A stretch of 64,000 bases of DNA from Solibacillus sp. R5-41 (GCF_002736105.1 NZ_CP024123.1:3402001-3466000); one strand, 5' to 3'. Positions 1 to 7,338 are shown, numbered from the stretch's first letter. Notes: generated from the sequence alone by a model not told the origin. Numbers and translations: made by a program.

Positions 1-15
1 TAACATAACAAATAG

Positions 16-69
16 AAAGGACTTGCACATATGAAATAAATTCTTGAATGCAAATCCTTTTGTTTTTTT
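16..69 (+). terminator. Rho-independent terminator of a gene lying before the window
   Basis: Arms AAAGGA-C-TTGCA and TGCAA-A-TCCTTT pair with one mismatch across a 21-nt loop, followed by a T-rich run. No gene precedes it inside the window, so it probably closes a + strand transcript that starts outside. Confidence 0.55.
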
Positions 70-164
70 AGCATATTCCACAATGAAGTTCGGTATGTTC
101 ACCTTCATTCATTATTGTAAAAAAATCATTTACTCACAAACGCCTTAGAATAAGTGATTAAAGC

Positions 165-623
165 TCATACCTTTAATTGCTCAATATCCCAATTCAAAGT
201 CAAGATTTCCTTTAGCTTTGTCACTTCTACTTCACCAAGTGTTTGAATCAGTTGTTGTTCAATTTCACGTTTATAAAGTATATTTTTTTCATAGCATGTC
301 TTACCAAATTCAGTCATGTTAATGGCTTTATGTTTTTTACTATGCTGGACACTACTTACCTCTACCAACTCTTTTGCTTCTAAACTTTTAATAAATTTAT
401 GAGTGGCTTGTCGAGAAAAATCAACGCCTTTTGCTACATCTGAAATAGTAAGTTGTTTTTTATAAATTCTCCCCATAATAGACCATTCTGAATTGGAAAT
501 ATATACATTATTATTATTAATCCACTTTTGTTCAGCGAGTCGTCGAAGTATTTCGTAACGTTCGCTCAACAAATCAATTACATCAGGATTATGCAATTCG
601 TACTTCAACTCATTCACCTTCAT
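165..623 (-). CDS. MarR-family transcriptional regulator
   Basis: A winged-helix DNA-binding protein of about 152 residues, the usual MarR length. The central part (WSIMGRIYKKQLTISDVAKG, then SRQATHKFIKSLEAKELVE) has the helix-turn-helix and recognition helix, followed by a basic wing (QHSKKHKA) and a C-terminal helix for dimerisation. MarR proteins bind palindromes as dimers and are usually released by a small ligand or oxidation; the ligand cannot be told from sequence. An in-frame TTG at 671 would place the start inside the operator, so the ATG at 623 is preferred although its Shine-Dalgarno is weak. It is transcribed away from the CarD-type gene, and both promoters share two identical operators, so it probably represses itself and that neighbour. 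Confidence 0.85.
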   Translation of the reverse strand: MKVNELKYELHNPDVIDLLSERYEILRRLAEQKWINNNNVYISNSEWSIMGRIYKKQLTISDVAKGVDFSRQATHKFIKSLEAKELVEVSSVQHSKKHKAINMTEFGKTCYEKNILYKREIEQQLIQTLGEVEVTKLKEILTLNWDIEQLKV

Positions 624-666
624 TCCATATTTTTTCGTAACTAATATACAAAAGAAAACCCCCATA

Positions 667-727
667 GTCAACTAAGTTGACAAAAATCATTAAATTTATT
701 ACAATTAATTTAGTCAACTAAGTTGAC
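667..727. promoter_or_regulatory. Divergent promoters with two identical palindromic MarR-type operators
   Basis: The perfect 15-bp palindrome GTCAACTAAGTTGAC occurs twice, at 667-681 and 713-727, with centres 46 bp apart. Toward the CarD gene, TTGACA (677-682), a 17-nt spacer and TACAAT (700-705) form a near-consensus promoter whose -35 overlaps the first operator and whose start region meets the second. Toward the MarR gene, TTGACT (717-712), 17 nt and TTTAAT (694-689) form the mirror arrangement. A repressor on both sites would block both promoters. The assignment to the adjacent MarR protein is inferred from position. Confidence 0.8.
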
Positions 728-752
728 AATATTGTTTGTGGAGGGAAATTAC

Positions 753-1244
753 ATGTACAATGTTGGCGATGTAGTCATTTACTCATCACACGGACTTTGT
801 TCTATAAAAGATATTTGTGAACAAACCTTTAGCGATATTACAAAAACTTACTACGTCTTAGAACCACTAAATGATCCAAATTTAACAATTCGTACCCCTA
901 TTGACAATGAAGGTAAACAGCTAAGAGAAATTATGAAAAAAGAAGAAGCAATCAAAATTTTACATTCATTTACTTCCCCAGGTATCGAATGGGTTGAACA
1001 AAGCACTCATCGTATGAGACTTCACTTAGAAATTATCAAAACTGGTGATAGACAAAAGCAAGCCCACCTCCTAAACACACTATTACGCAAAAAGATTGAT
1101 TATGTAGCGCTTGAAAAAAAGTTTCCAACTCAAGAAGAAAAGTTAATTCTTTCTTTACAGGAACTTATATTTTCTGAATTCTCCATTGTACTAAATAAAT
1201 CTTCTGAAGAAATTTATGACCAAGTTTTAGCACAAATTAGCTAA
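753..1244 (+). CDS. CarD/CdnL-family transcriptional regulator
   Basis: A 163-residue protein. The N-terminal ~65 residues (MYNVGDVVIYSSHGLCSIKD, later YYVLEPL and IRTPIDN) match the Tudor-like CarD/CdnL/TRCF RNA polymerase-interaction domain; the rest is helical and basic (LLRKKIDYVALEKKF), like the DNA-binding C-terminal domain of the family. Such proteins bind the beta subunit of RNA polymerase and adjust open-complex stability; B. subtilis YdeB is a comparable short homologue. The ATG at 753 follows GTGGAGGG with an 8-nt gap. A longer reading from 723 would start inside the operator and is rejected. It is expressed from the promoter shared with the MarR gene and is probably repressed by it. 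Confidence 0.85.
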   Translation: MYNVGDVVIYSSHGLCSIKDICEQTFSDITKTYYVLEPLNDPNLTIRTPIDNEGKQLREIMKKEEAIKILHSFTSPGIEWVEQSTHRMRLHLEIIKTGDRQKQAHLLNTLLRKKIDYVALEKKFPTQEEKLILSLQELIFSEFSIVLNKSSEEIYDQVLAQIS

Positions 1245-1271
1245 AAACTACTTATTTATACAACACCTCGC

Positions 1272-1325
1272 AAAAAAGCCTCCTCAATTTGTTATGCTTT
1301 CGCAGCATACAAATCGACAAGGCTT
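1272..1325 (-). terminator. Terminator of yutM
   Basis: Outer arms AAGCC (1276-1280) and GGCTT (1321-1325) enclose an inner stem, ATTTGT-ATGCT against AGCAT-ACAAAT, around a short loop. Read on the - strand the stem ends in GGCTTTTTT, so it fits the end of the yutM transcript better than the end of the CarD gene, which has no T-run here. Confidence 0.6.
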
Positions 1326-1431
1326 GTTGTGTACAATCCTAAATATATCTTTTAGGGTTGTATTTTCACTTTTTAAGGATTGTTGATACATCAACTTCTA
1401 CAGTAATTTACAATCTTAGCACGACATTCAT

Positions 1432-1806
1432 TTACTCACAAACTTCAGGTGTGCTTTCGCGTCCTGCAGCTTTAAAGCTCGTTCCACACCCGCATGAAGC
1501 TAGTGCGTTCGGATTATCAATGGTAAAACCGCCGCCCATGAGCGATTGTTTAAAGTCAATTTTCGTATTTTGTAAAATGGCTGCATCTTCTGTGGATACA
1601 ATAATTTTGATACCATGTTGCTCATCGGTAAAATCGTCCTCATTCACTACTTGATCAAATGCCATTCCATATGAAAGACCACTACAGCCGCCACCTTTCA
1701 CTGCGACACGTAAAATAGCGTGTTCTTCTTCGTTGTGAGCCATCATTTCTTTGACTTGAAATGCGGCTGCTTCCGTTAAAATAATAACTTGTTTTTCACT
1801 TGTCAT
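1432..1806 (-). CDS. yutM: HesB/IscA-type (A-type) iron-sulfur carrier, YutM
   Basis: A 124-residue A-type Fe-S carrier. It has the family's three conserved cysteines: C41 in GGGCSGLSYG and C105/C107 in ASCGCGTSF, plus an extra C123 near the end. These proteins take [2Fe-2S]/[4Fe-4S] clusters from a scaffold and pass them to apo-enzymes in the cytoplasm. A longer reading reaches 1926, but the ATG at 1806 has an upstream AGGTGAC and gives the standard MTSEKQV start. It lies near yutI and the NADH dehydrogenase relative yutJ, as in B. subtilis, and about 11 kb from the suf operon that would supply clusters, including to LipA encoded in the same block. Confidence 0.9.
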   Translation of the reverse strand: MTSEKQVIILTEAAAFQVKEMMAHNEEEHAILRVAVKGGGCSGLSYGMAFDQVVNEDDFTDEQHGIKIIVSTEDAAILQNTKIDFKQSLMGGGFTIDNPNALASCGCGTSFKAAGRESTPEVCE

Positions 1807-2015
1807 TTCAGTCACCTGCTTTCTATTATTTATCATATCAATTGCAGTCCATTTCTGACAACAAATGTGCTTTAAAGCTAATATCCCTATAACGAAATTT
1901 CTAACCAGAGGAAAATATACCCACACTATTCAATTACACCTAATAAATAGTTACTGCATTTATAGTATTATTGCTATAATAGATACATATTCAAAAAGCG
2001 AGGGGTATGAATCAA

Positions 2016-2708
2016 ATGGAAATCTCACCTTTTTACGAAAAAAACATAGATTGTATGCATTGCAAAAAAAGTTTCCCTACATTTAAGGTCCGTTCAAAAT
2101 TCATTAAAGTGGCGCATACAGAAACAGATTTTCAACCTTTATACGCTAATGAAAACGTAAATGCTCTTTTTTATAATGTATTTGTTTGTCAGCATTGCGG
2201 TTTTTCATTTACGGAAGATTTCTCTAAATATTTTGCACCCGGCGTAAAAGAACAGTTAGATGAACAAATCTGTGAAAAGTGGATTCCCCATAGCTTTAAA
2301 AACGAACGCAATGTATTTGATGCAATCCAAGCATATAAATTAGCTTTTCTTTGCGCCACAATTAAAAAAGAAAAATATATTATCACTTCAGGTCTCGCTT
2401 TACGGTTGGCATGGCTATATCGCTCACTAAAAAATACAGGACAGGAAATGCGCTTTTTAAAACTTGCACGCGACCATTACATGGAAAGCTTTTCAACAGA
2501 AGATTACGCCAGTACGCAAATGTCTGGTGTGCGAGTTATGTATATCATCGCAGAGCTTTCTCGTCGTTTAGAAGATTATGAAAATGCCACACGCTTTTTC
2601 TCACGCGTCATCGAAAGTCAACGCACTGGTGGCGAGGGACAACTAGTAGCAATGGCAAAGGAGCAATGGGAATTATTAAGACAGGCACGCGAGCATTCCG
2701 CGCACTAA
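2016..2708 (+). CDS. DUF2225 family protein with paired CxxC motifs
   Basis: About 230 residues. The N-terminal third has two CxxC pairs, CMHCKKSF and CQHCGFSF, that probably make a zinc-binding treble-clef or rubredoxin-like fold. The rest is helical with a TPR-like pattern (ALRLAWLYRSLKNTGQEMRF, then AELSRRLEDYENATRFFSRV). This layout is typical of DUF2225 proteins of Bacillales, whose function is not established. The ATG at 2016 is 10 nt from GCGAGGGG; the upstream ATG at 2007 sits almost on that site. It is monocistronic between yutM (divergent) and a bidirectional terminator. Confidence 0.75.
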   Translation: MEISPFYEKNIDCMHCKKSFPTFKVRSKFIKVAHTETDFQPLYANENVNALFYNVFVCQHCGFSFTEDFSKYFAPGVKEQLDEQICEKWIPHSFKNERNVFDAIQAYKLAFLCATIKKEKYIITSGLALRLAWLYRSLKNTGQEMRFLKLARDHYMESFSTEDYASTQMSGVRVMYIIAELSRRLEDYENATRFFSRVIESQRTGGEGQLVAMAKEQWELLRQAREHSAH

Positions 2709-2751
2709 TGACATTGCCTTAATCCGGCTTACCTAATAGTGAATCATCAAA

Positions 2752-2789
2752 AAAATGGAGCGTAGGAAATTCATCCGTCGCTCCATTTT
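2752..2789. terminator. Bidirectional terminator between the DUF2225 gene and yutI
   Basis: Perfect 11-bp stem AAAATGGAGCG / CGCTCCATTTT with A- and T-runs on both sides, serving the converging + strand gene and yutI. Confidence 0.8.
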
Positions 2790-2800
2790 ATGCTTTGTAC

Positions 2801-3037
2801 TTAGAAAACTTGCTCTACTTCAATAATTCCAGGTACTTCTTCTAAAAGTGCACGTTCAATACCAGCTTTTAAAGTAATCGTTGAACTTGGGCAGCTACCG
2901 CATGCACCTAATAAACGTAACTTTACGATGCCGTCTTCTATATCTACTAATTCACAGTCACCGCCGTCACGTAATAAGAACGGACGTAATTTATCTAAAA
3001 CTTCTTGTACTTGTTGGACTTGTTCTGTTTCTGTCAT
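2801..3037 (-). CDS. yutI: NifU-like (Nfu-type) Fe-S scaffold/carrier, YutI
   Basis: A 78-residue single-domain Nfu protein. It has the C-terminal NifU motif [20 protein letters not shown] with the cluster-binding pair C46/C49. Nfu proteins carry [4Fe-4S] clusters to client enzymes such as lipoyl synthase and aconitase. The ATG at 3037 follows GAAGGGAG; the longer reading to 3094 has no site. It is divergent from yuzD, which is also its neighbour in B. subtilis, with a PerR-like palindrome between them. Confidence 0.92.
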   Translation of the reverse strand: MTETEQVQQVQEVLDKLRPFLLRDGGDCELVDIEDGIVKLRLLGACGSCPSSTITLKAGIERALLEEVPGIIEVEQVF

Positions 3038-3056
3038 TTTCACTCGACTCCCTTCA

Positions 3057-3071
3057 TTAAAATCATTATAA
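3057..3071. promoter_or_regulatory. PerR-box-like palindrome between yutI and yuzD
   Basis: TTAAAATCATTATAA matches 14 of 15 positions of the B. subtilis PerR box TTATAATNATTATAA. A poorer 12/15 match lies at 4629-4643 before yutJ. AT-rich chance matches are common, so this is only a suggestion of peroxide or iron control of Fe-S genes. Confidence 0.3.
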
Positions 3072-3122
3072 TGTGAAGAAGTGAAAAAATCCATTATTGT
3101 ATTACGAAAGGTCGGAATTTGT

Positions 3123-3452
3123 ATGTCTAACGTAAAACCTGTTATCGAAATTTATGGTACTGAAATCATTTGTGCTAGCTGTGTAAATGCTCCATCATCA
3201 AAGGATACATACGAATGGCTACAAGCTGCAATTGCACGTAAATACCCAGATCAGTCATTTTCAATTCGCTATATTGATATAGAAGGCGCAATTGATAATG
3301 ATCGCGATGCCGAGTATGCCAATCGTATTCAAGAGGATGAATTTTTCTATCCACTTGTACTCATTAATGATGAAGTTGTGGGAGAGGGCTATATTCAATT
3401 GAAGCCTGTATTTTCTAAACTTGAAAATTTAGGATTTACTCCAGCTGATTAA
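3123..3452 (+). CDS. yuzD: YuzD family protein (DUF1462), thioredoxin-like fold
   Basis: 109 residues, matching the YuzD/DUF1462 family of Bacillales: a beta strand ([10 protein letters not shown]), a CxxC-like ICASC near the N-terminus where a thioredoxin active site would be, and [20 protein letters not shown] containing the cis-Pro region of the fold. A redox or cluster-related role is inferred from the fold and from its divergent pairing with yutI; no activity is established to my knowledge. The ATG at 3123 is used because the longer reading from 3081 runs through the yutI promoter. Confidence 0.8.
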   Translation: MSNVKPVIEIYGTEIICASCVNAPSSKDTYEWLQAAIARKYPDQSFSIRYIDIEGAIDNDRDAEYANRIQEDEFFYPLVLINDEVVGEGYIQLKPVFSKLENLGFTPAD

Positions 3453-3455
3453 TCG

Positions 3456-3486
3456 AAATGCCAATTCGCTTGTTGAATTGGCATTT
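3456..3486. terminator. Bidirectional terminator between yuzD and yutJ
   Basis: Perfect 12-bp stem AAATGCCAATTC / GAATTGGCATTT with a 7-nt loop and T-rich flank, between converging genes. Confidence 0.75.
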
Positions 3487-3512
3487 TATTTAAATATATC
3501 TTGAAAGAGCAG

Positions 3513-4580
3513 TTAATTATCGTTTTGACGTTTGTACATCCAAAGCAAACCTGATTTCATTAATCGGGCAATACGTCCTGTTACAGTCGTATCTGCTAAA
3601 TGAACGAATCCTTGTTTTTTACCTAGTGAGCCCATAAAGCCTTTTAATTTGATTTCTGCTAACTTTTCTGGTAATTGCTCACCATTCCAGCGGTGGCGTA
3701 ATACTTTTACGATACGCTCCCCTTGTTCTTCTGCAAGTTGTGCTGTTGGCGGTAAATGTGAAGAAGCTGAATCTCCTACAACATATACGTTTTCGTCCCC
3801 AATAACATGATAATGTTCAGTTAAAATAGGACGGTCAAATTTATCTTTTTCAACATCTAATTCACGAACAATTTTTACAGGCTGTACACCGGCAGTCCAA
3901 ACAATCACATCGGCTTCGATCACTTCATCATGATTGTATAGCTTGCCTTCTTCAACACGTGTAATATTCGATTCTGCAATGACTTCTACGTTATGTTTTA
4001 CGAACCATGATTTCACATAATGACTTAATTTTTCTGGGAAATCACGTAAAATACGAGCTGAACGGTCAAATAATTTAATATTTAAATCCGAGCGACTTTC
4101 ACGAAGTTCACTTGCTAATTCAATACCTGATAATCCGGCACCGATAATTGCAACAGTTGAGCCAGGAGCTAATCCACAAACTTTTTCAAACGTTGTACGT
4201 GATTTTGCAATTGTTTGAATGCTATATGTGAATTCTTCTGCACCAGGAACACCATGGTATTTATCCACACAGCCCAAACCAATCACAAGCTGATCATATT
4301 CGATTTCTTGGCCATCTTCTAAATAAACTGCCTTTTCTTCACGATCAATTCGAATAATTTCTCCATACACTCGTTTTAATCGCTCATTTTCTGGAAATGC
4401 AACACGAATTTCCTTATCCGTTGTTGTTCCAGATGCTAACGCGTAAAATTCCGTTTTTAAACTATGGTATGGTGTACGATCTACTAATGTAATTTCCACA
4501 TCCGCTGGTAAGTTTGGTAACAGACGAAGTAAGATTCGCATATTGCCATAACCGCCGCCTAATAAAACAAGTTTCTGCAT
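3513..4580 (-). CDS. yutJ: Type II NADH dehydrogenase-like FAD oxidoreductase, YutJ
   Basis: 355 residues of the NDH-2 / pyridine nucleotide-disulfide oxidoreductase family. The N-terminal FAD motif is LLGGGYGNMRIL, the central NAD(P)H motif is AIIGAGLSGIELASEL (about residues 145-160), and the C-terminal FAD contact is NVYVVGDSASS. It is shorter than classical Ndh (about 390-400 residues) and matches B. subtilis YutJ. Classical NDH-2 passes electrons from NADH to menaquinone at the membrane; whether this shorter form does so is inferred. The ATG at 4580 follows GAGGGAAAAGCT. The upstream region carries two Rex operators, so expression should rise when NADH/NAD+ is high. Confidence 0.88.
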   Translation of the reverse strand: MQKLVLLGGGYGNMRILLRLLPNLPADVEITLVDRTPYHSLKTEFYALASGTTTDKEIRVAFPENERLKRVYGEIIRIDREEKAVYLEDGQEIEYDQLVIGLGCVDKYHGVPGAEEFTYSIQTIAKSRTTFEKVCGLAPGSTVAIIGAGLSGIELASELRESRSDLNIKLFDRSARILRDFPEKLSHYVKSWFVKHNVEVIAESNITRVEEGKLYNHDEVIEADVIVWTAGVQPVKIVRELDVEKDKFDRPILTEHYHVIGDENVYVVGDSASSHLPPTAQLAEEQGERIVKVLRHRWNGEQLPEKLAEIKLKGFMGSLGKKQGFVHLADTTVTGRIARLMKSGLLWMYKRQNDN

Positions 4581-4647
4581 AGCTTTTCCCTCAAATCAAA
4601 TGAATTATATGTTATGTTCACAAAGTTTCCAAAATCATTATAACCCT

Positions 4648-4699
4648 TTGTGATAACATTCACAATATATTCAGTGTAATCTTGTGAAACTTTTCACAA
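4648..4699. promoter_or_regulatory. Two Rex operators between yutJ and yuzB
   Basis: TTGTGAAACTTTTCACAA (4682-4699) is an uninterrupted 8+2+8 palindrome fitting the Firmicutes Rex consensus TTGTGAAnnnnTTCACAA. TTGTGATAACATTCACAA (4648-4665) is a second, slightly weaker copy 34 bp away. The first site overlaps a plausible yuzB -35 (TTCACA, 4693-4698) that is followed after 18 nt by TATAAT (4717-4722). Rex senses NADH/NAD+ and controls NADH dehydrogenase genes in B. subtilis, so a Rex-controlled NDH-2 relative makes sense. Confidence 0.8.
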
Positions 4700-4761
4700 A
4701 AACATAGAAATTGACGTATAATCAAAAAAAAAGTAGCATTGCTATGAGTGAGGTGACGGTT

Positions 4762-4998
4762 TTGAATCCATTAGTAGAATTTTGCATTAGTAATCTCGCA
4801 AACGGTGCTCAGGAAACGTATGAAACGCTAGAAAGAGATCCGAATATCGACGTGCTTGAATATGGTTGCCTAAGCTATTGTACGAAATGTGCGCAATCCT
4901 TTTATGCAGTCGTAAATGGCGATGTTGTGGAAGCACAATCTCCCGCTGAACTAACAAAGCGCATTTATGAATATATTGAAGAAAATCCAATGTGGTAG
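4762..4998 (+). CDS. yuzB: YuzB family protein (DUF1450)
   Basis: A 78-residue small protein of the YuzB/DUF1450 family, recognised by NPLVEFCISNLANG and the cysteine cluster LEYGCLSYCTKC. The cysteines suggest metal or redox binding, but the function is unknown. TTG at 4762 is chosen: it is 5-6 nt behind AGGTGA and reproduces the family N-terminus (M)NPxVEFC; the longer reading from 4711 runs over the -10 region. Divergent from yutJ across the Rex sites, and probably co-controlled with it. Confidence 0.8.
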   Translation: MNPLVEFCISNLANGAQETYETLERDPNIDVLEYGCLSYCTKCAQSFYAVVNGDVVEAQSPAELTKRIYEYIEENPMW

Positions 4999-5012
4999 TT
5001 TTCCCTACATGT

Positions 5013-5062
5013 AAAAAGGACATTCATGCTTGCAAATCTGCGCAAGCATGAATGTCCTTTTT
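5013..5062. terminator. Bidirectional terminator between yuzB and yutF
   Basis: A perfect 21-bp stem (5013-5033 with 5042-5062) containing GGACATTCATGCTTGC and its complement, an 8-nt loop, and A/T runs at both ends. Confidence 0.9.
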
Positions 5063-5086
5063 TATGTTCGTTTTTCAAAAACTAGC

Positions 5087-5854
5087 TCAATTTGTTACTA
5101 ACGCCAGTAAATTTTCTATACAATAAGTTGGTGATTTATCTTTTTGTTTCACAATATGTGTCGGTGTGACACCAGTGTTTACATGGAGTGTATCACAACC
5201 ATAGTGGATACCACATAAAATATCTGTATCATAATTGTCGCCTATCATGAGCATGTCCTCTTTTGTAAAGCCATGCTCCTGTGCAATAATTTTCAGCATA
5301 ACAGGAGAAGGTTTACCAATAAAGATTGGCTCTACCCCTGCTACATTTGACACTAATTGAACGAATGAGCCGTTCCCAGGTGCAAAGCCATATTCTGTTG
5401 GAAACTTAATATCGCCATTTGTTCCAATCAACTTCGCCCCATTCTGAACAGCAAGGCTTGCGTGTACGAGCTTGTCATACGTCATTTGTCGGTCAATTCC
5501 CATTACGAGCATTGAACACGGCTCATCCGTAATAATAAGCCCTTCTTCCTCTAATGCAGTGTGAAGACCTATCTCCCCAATTACATTAACCAATTTGTCC
5601 GGACAATTTTTTGCTACATACTTTGCTGTTGCAAGTGAACTCGAGTAAATATGCGAAATAGGCGCAGTAATTCCGATTTCATGCAAACTTTGTTGTAGTT
5701 GCTCCGGTGTTTTAGATGAATTATTCGTTAAGTAAAACGGCTCAATCTGCTGACTTTGTAAATGGTGAATGAACACCACAGCAGACTCAATGCCCTCTTT
5801 CCCTCGATATACCGTGCCATCTAAGTCAAAACAATATGCTTTGTACGATTTCAT
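5087..5854 (-). CDS. yutF: HAD superfamily (NagD/IIA type) sugar-phosphatase-like protein, YutF
   Basis: 255 residues, HAD subclass IIA. Motif I is FDLDGTVYRGKE at the N-terminus, motif II is YLTNNSS, and motifs III/IV are in GKPSPVMLKII and MLMIGDNYDTDILCG. The length and the NagD-like cap region fit YutF of Bacillus, a phosphatase with p-nitrophenyl phosphate activity; its natural substrate is uncertain. The start ATG overlaps the yutE stop by 4 bp (ATGA), so the two are translationally coupled in one operon. Confidence 0.9.
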   Translation of the reverse strand: MKSYKAYCFDLDGTVYRGKEGIESAVVFIHHLQSQQIEPFYLTNNSSKTPEQLQQSLHEIGITAPISHIYSSSLATAKYVAKNCPDKLVNVIGEIGLHTALEEEGLIITDEPCSMLVMGIDRQMTYDKLVHASLAVQNGAKLIGTNGDIKFPTEYGFAPGNGSFVQLVSNVAGVEPIFIGKPSPVMLKIIAQEHGFTKEDMLMIGDNYDTDILCGIHYGCDTLHVNTGVTPTHIVKQKDKSPTYCIENLLALVTN

Positions 5855-6303
5855 TGATGATCCTCTGGTAAGAATGCTGAAACAGGACCTAATTCATTCG
5901 TCAAATAATCATGGACTTTCCCAGAAAATTGCTTCATTGCTGGTAAGTTTTCTGTTAGAACATTAAAAACTTCCTCATTATCGACAGCGATAAATTCACG
6001 GACAATCATTTTTCGTAATCCGACTACCGCTTTAATAGGCGCATCCAATTCAGGTGTAATAACCTTTTCATCGACAAAGATATCAATAATGTCTTCATAA
6101 CTCCCTGGATCACGCATAATAAAGCCATCAATGATCAGGTTCCCAACATCCATCATCGCTTCCATTAAGTTATGCCCGATGCGTTGTAAAGCAAGTTTAC
6201 TAATGTCATCTGCTAGCCAGTCCTTTTTCGCCTCGAAAAGCGCTAACAGTTCGTCTAAGTGCGCTAAATTTAAAGTGATTTTGTTTCTATCTACGAAATA
6301 CAT
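5851..6303 (-). CDS. yutE: DUF86 / HepT-like protein, YutE
   Basis: 150 residues, almost all helix. It belongs to the DUF86 (HepT-like) family, with the characteristic helix LALQRIGHNLMEAMMDVGNLI. In HepT/MntA modules a DUF86 protein is the toxic RNase and carries an R-x4-6-H motif; here only R-x2-H is evident and no nucleotidyltransferase antitoxin gene is adjacent. This looks like the solitary housekeeping YutE version, not a toxin. The ATG at 6303 is 8-9 nt from GGAGG; the upstream ATG overlaps that site. Cotranscribed with yutF. Confidence 0.8.
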   Translation of the reverse strand: MYFVDRNKITLNLAHLDELLALFEAKKDWLADDISKLALQRIGHNLMEAMMDVGNLIIDGFIMRDPGSYEDIIDIFVDEKVITPELDAPIKAVVGLRKMIVREFIAVDNEEVFNVLTENLPAMKQFSGKVHDYLTNELGPVSAFLPEDHQ

Positions 6304-6394
6304 AGATAAAGCCTCCATTCAGTCAATAAAAGTTGATAGTGTTTTCCCTTATATAGTACCATATTCTTTAGATATGGAAGGGGTACATAACAAA

Positions 6395-6661
6395 ATGGAA
6401 CGATTTTTCTTATATGATGATGTAGAAGATACAAAAACGCGCTTTGTTAGCTTTGCGGGTAAAACACAACGCTATGATTTAGCAATCGTACAAAGCGGTC
6501 GATTTTTTGGAAAAGTGCTTGTCCTTGATATTCAATTTGGACGCTTTGCAATTATCGGAGCCGATGACGTAGAGGAAGAGGGTTATTTAGAACAGGTCTA
6601 CAATCGGAGTGAATTAGATACGGAAGATTTGCGGGAATACTTAAGGGAATTATTGAGCTAA
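6395..6661 (+). CDS. DUF3055 family protein
   Basis: A compact 88-residue protein beginning MERFFLYDDVEDTKTRFVSF, with the pattern of the DUF3055 family conserved in Bacillales; no function is known. The ATG at 6395 follows GGAAGGGG with an 11-nt gap. Divergent from yutE and followed by a repeat copy and two hairpins. Mainly beta-rich in the centre (FFGKVLVLDIQFGRFAII) with an acidic C-terminal helix. Confidence 0.7.
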   Translation: MERFFLYDDVEDTKTRFVSFAGKTQRYDLAIVQSGRFFGKVLVLDIQFGRFAIIGADDVEEEGYLEQVYNRSELDTEDLREYLRELLS

Positions 6662-6663
6662 TA

Positions 6664-6720
6664 TTAATTATACCTCGGCATAATTGCGTCCAGATTTTTT
6701 CGAGCACGCTCGAAAAATTC
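6664..6720 (+). repeat. Dispersed hairpin repeat, copy A (right-end block)
   Basis: Contains CCTCGGCATAATTGCGTCC followed by an AGAT and the stem TTTTTCGAG-CACG-CTCGAAAAA. The same block plus a hairpin of different but paired sequence occurs at 10541-10601 and 34091-34152 on the other strand, with decayed forms at 45841-45875 and 62911-62940. The remainder of the 6662-6906 gap holds two further hairpins (6800-6835 and the next entry). Confidence 0.7.
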
Positions 6721-6851
6721 TTAAAAACTGTGACATCGCCGGTGACATTACTTATTTCAGCAAATATCCAATCAACTATAAAAAAGTAACTTATAATTTG
6801 AATTCACCTTTCAACTTATAGGGATAGGTGAATTTTGCTGAAAAAGGTTAA

Positions 6852-6890
6852 AAAGCACAGCTCAATTTTGACTGAGCTGTGTTTTTTATT
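6852..6890. terminator. Bidirectional terminator before yutD
   Basis: Stem CACAGCTCA (6856-6864) / TGAGCTGTG (6873-6881) with A- and T-runs on both sides, between converging genes. Confidence 0.8.
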
Positions 6891-6906
6891 TTTGTTATTT
6901 TAATGT

Positions 6907-7254
6907 TTACACTTCTTGATTCACAGCTAAAACTTCCTCAGTCTCCTGAAGAGTTTCTTCTACTCTCTGCTCTGGTGCACGCACTGTTTTTTTGACAATA
7001 AAATAAGAACAGCCAAAATTACAATATTCATACAAATAATCTTCTATCGTGCTAATTTTTGTATCAAACGTAGATTTTTGATTTTTATCTTCAAAAAATC
7101 CTTTTAATCTCAGCTGACCATATCCCCAGTCACCTACAATATAGTCATACTTTGATAAAATATCGGAATAGCGCGCTATAAATGCTTCTTCATTAAAGCC
7201 TTCACGAATATCTTCAATAATTTCATATACAAAACCATCCGCAATAATCACGTT
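6907..7254 (-). CDS. yutD: YutD family protein (DUF1027)
   Basis: About 115 residues of the YutD/DUF1027 family, with the highly conserved central block YDYIVGDWGYGQLRLKGFFE and LYEYCNFGCSYFIVK. The function is unknown; the gene accompanies lipA in many Bacillales. A GTG start at 7254 (7 nt after AGGTGGT) is preferred over the GTG at 7263, which falls inside that site. The C-terminal 25 residues are acidic and low in complexity (EETLQETEEVLAVNQEV) and probably disordered. Confidence 0.82.
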   Translation of the reverse strand, partial: NVIIADGFVYEIIEDIREGFNEEAFIARYSDILSKYDYIVGDWGYGQLRLKGFFEDKNQKSTFDTKISTIEDYLYEYCNFGCSYFIVKKTVRAPEQRVEETLQETEEVLAVNQEV

Positions 7255-7338
7255 GGACACCACCTATCTGCTCTTATATTACGTATTATTTTTAGATGAG
7301 TACAATCTTTCACTCATTTTTAGTGTTCAACCCAGTAA

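Noticed and set aside
1358-1654. A + strand frame opposite yutM
   Set aside because: It overlaps the conserved Fe-S carrier frame and has no ribosome site or recognisable motif.
5851-6303. A HepT-type toxin (toxin-antitoxin module)
   Set aside because: DUF86 membership suggested it, but no MNT antitoxin gene is adjacent and the catalytic R-x4-6-H motif is not evident; it matches the conserved YutE position.
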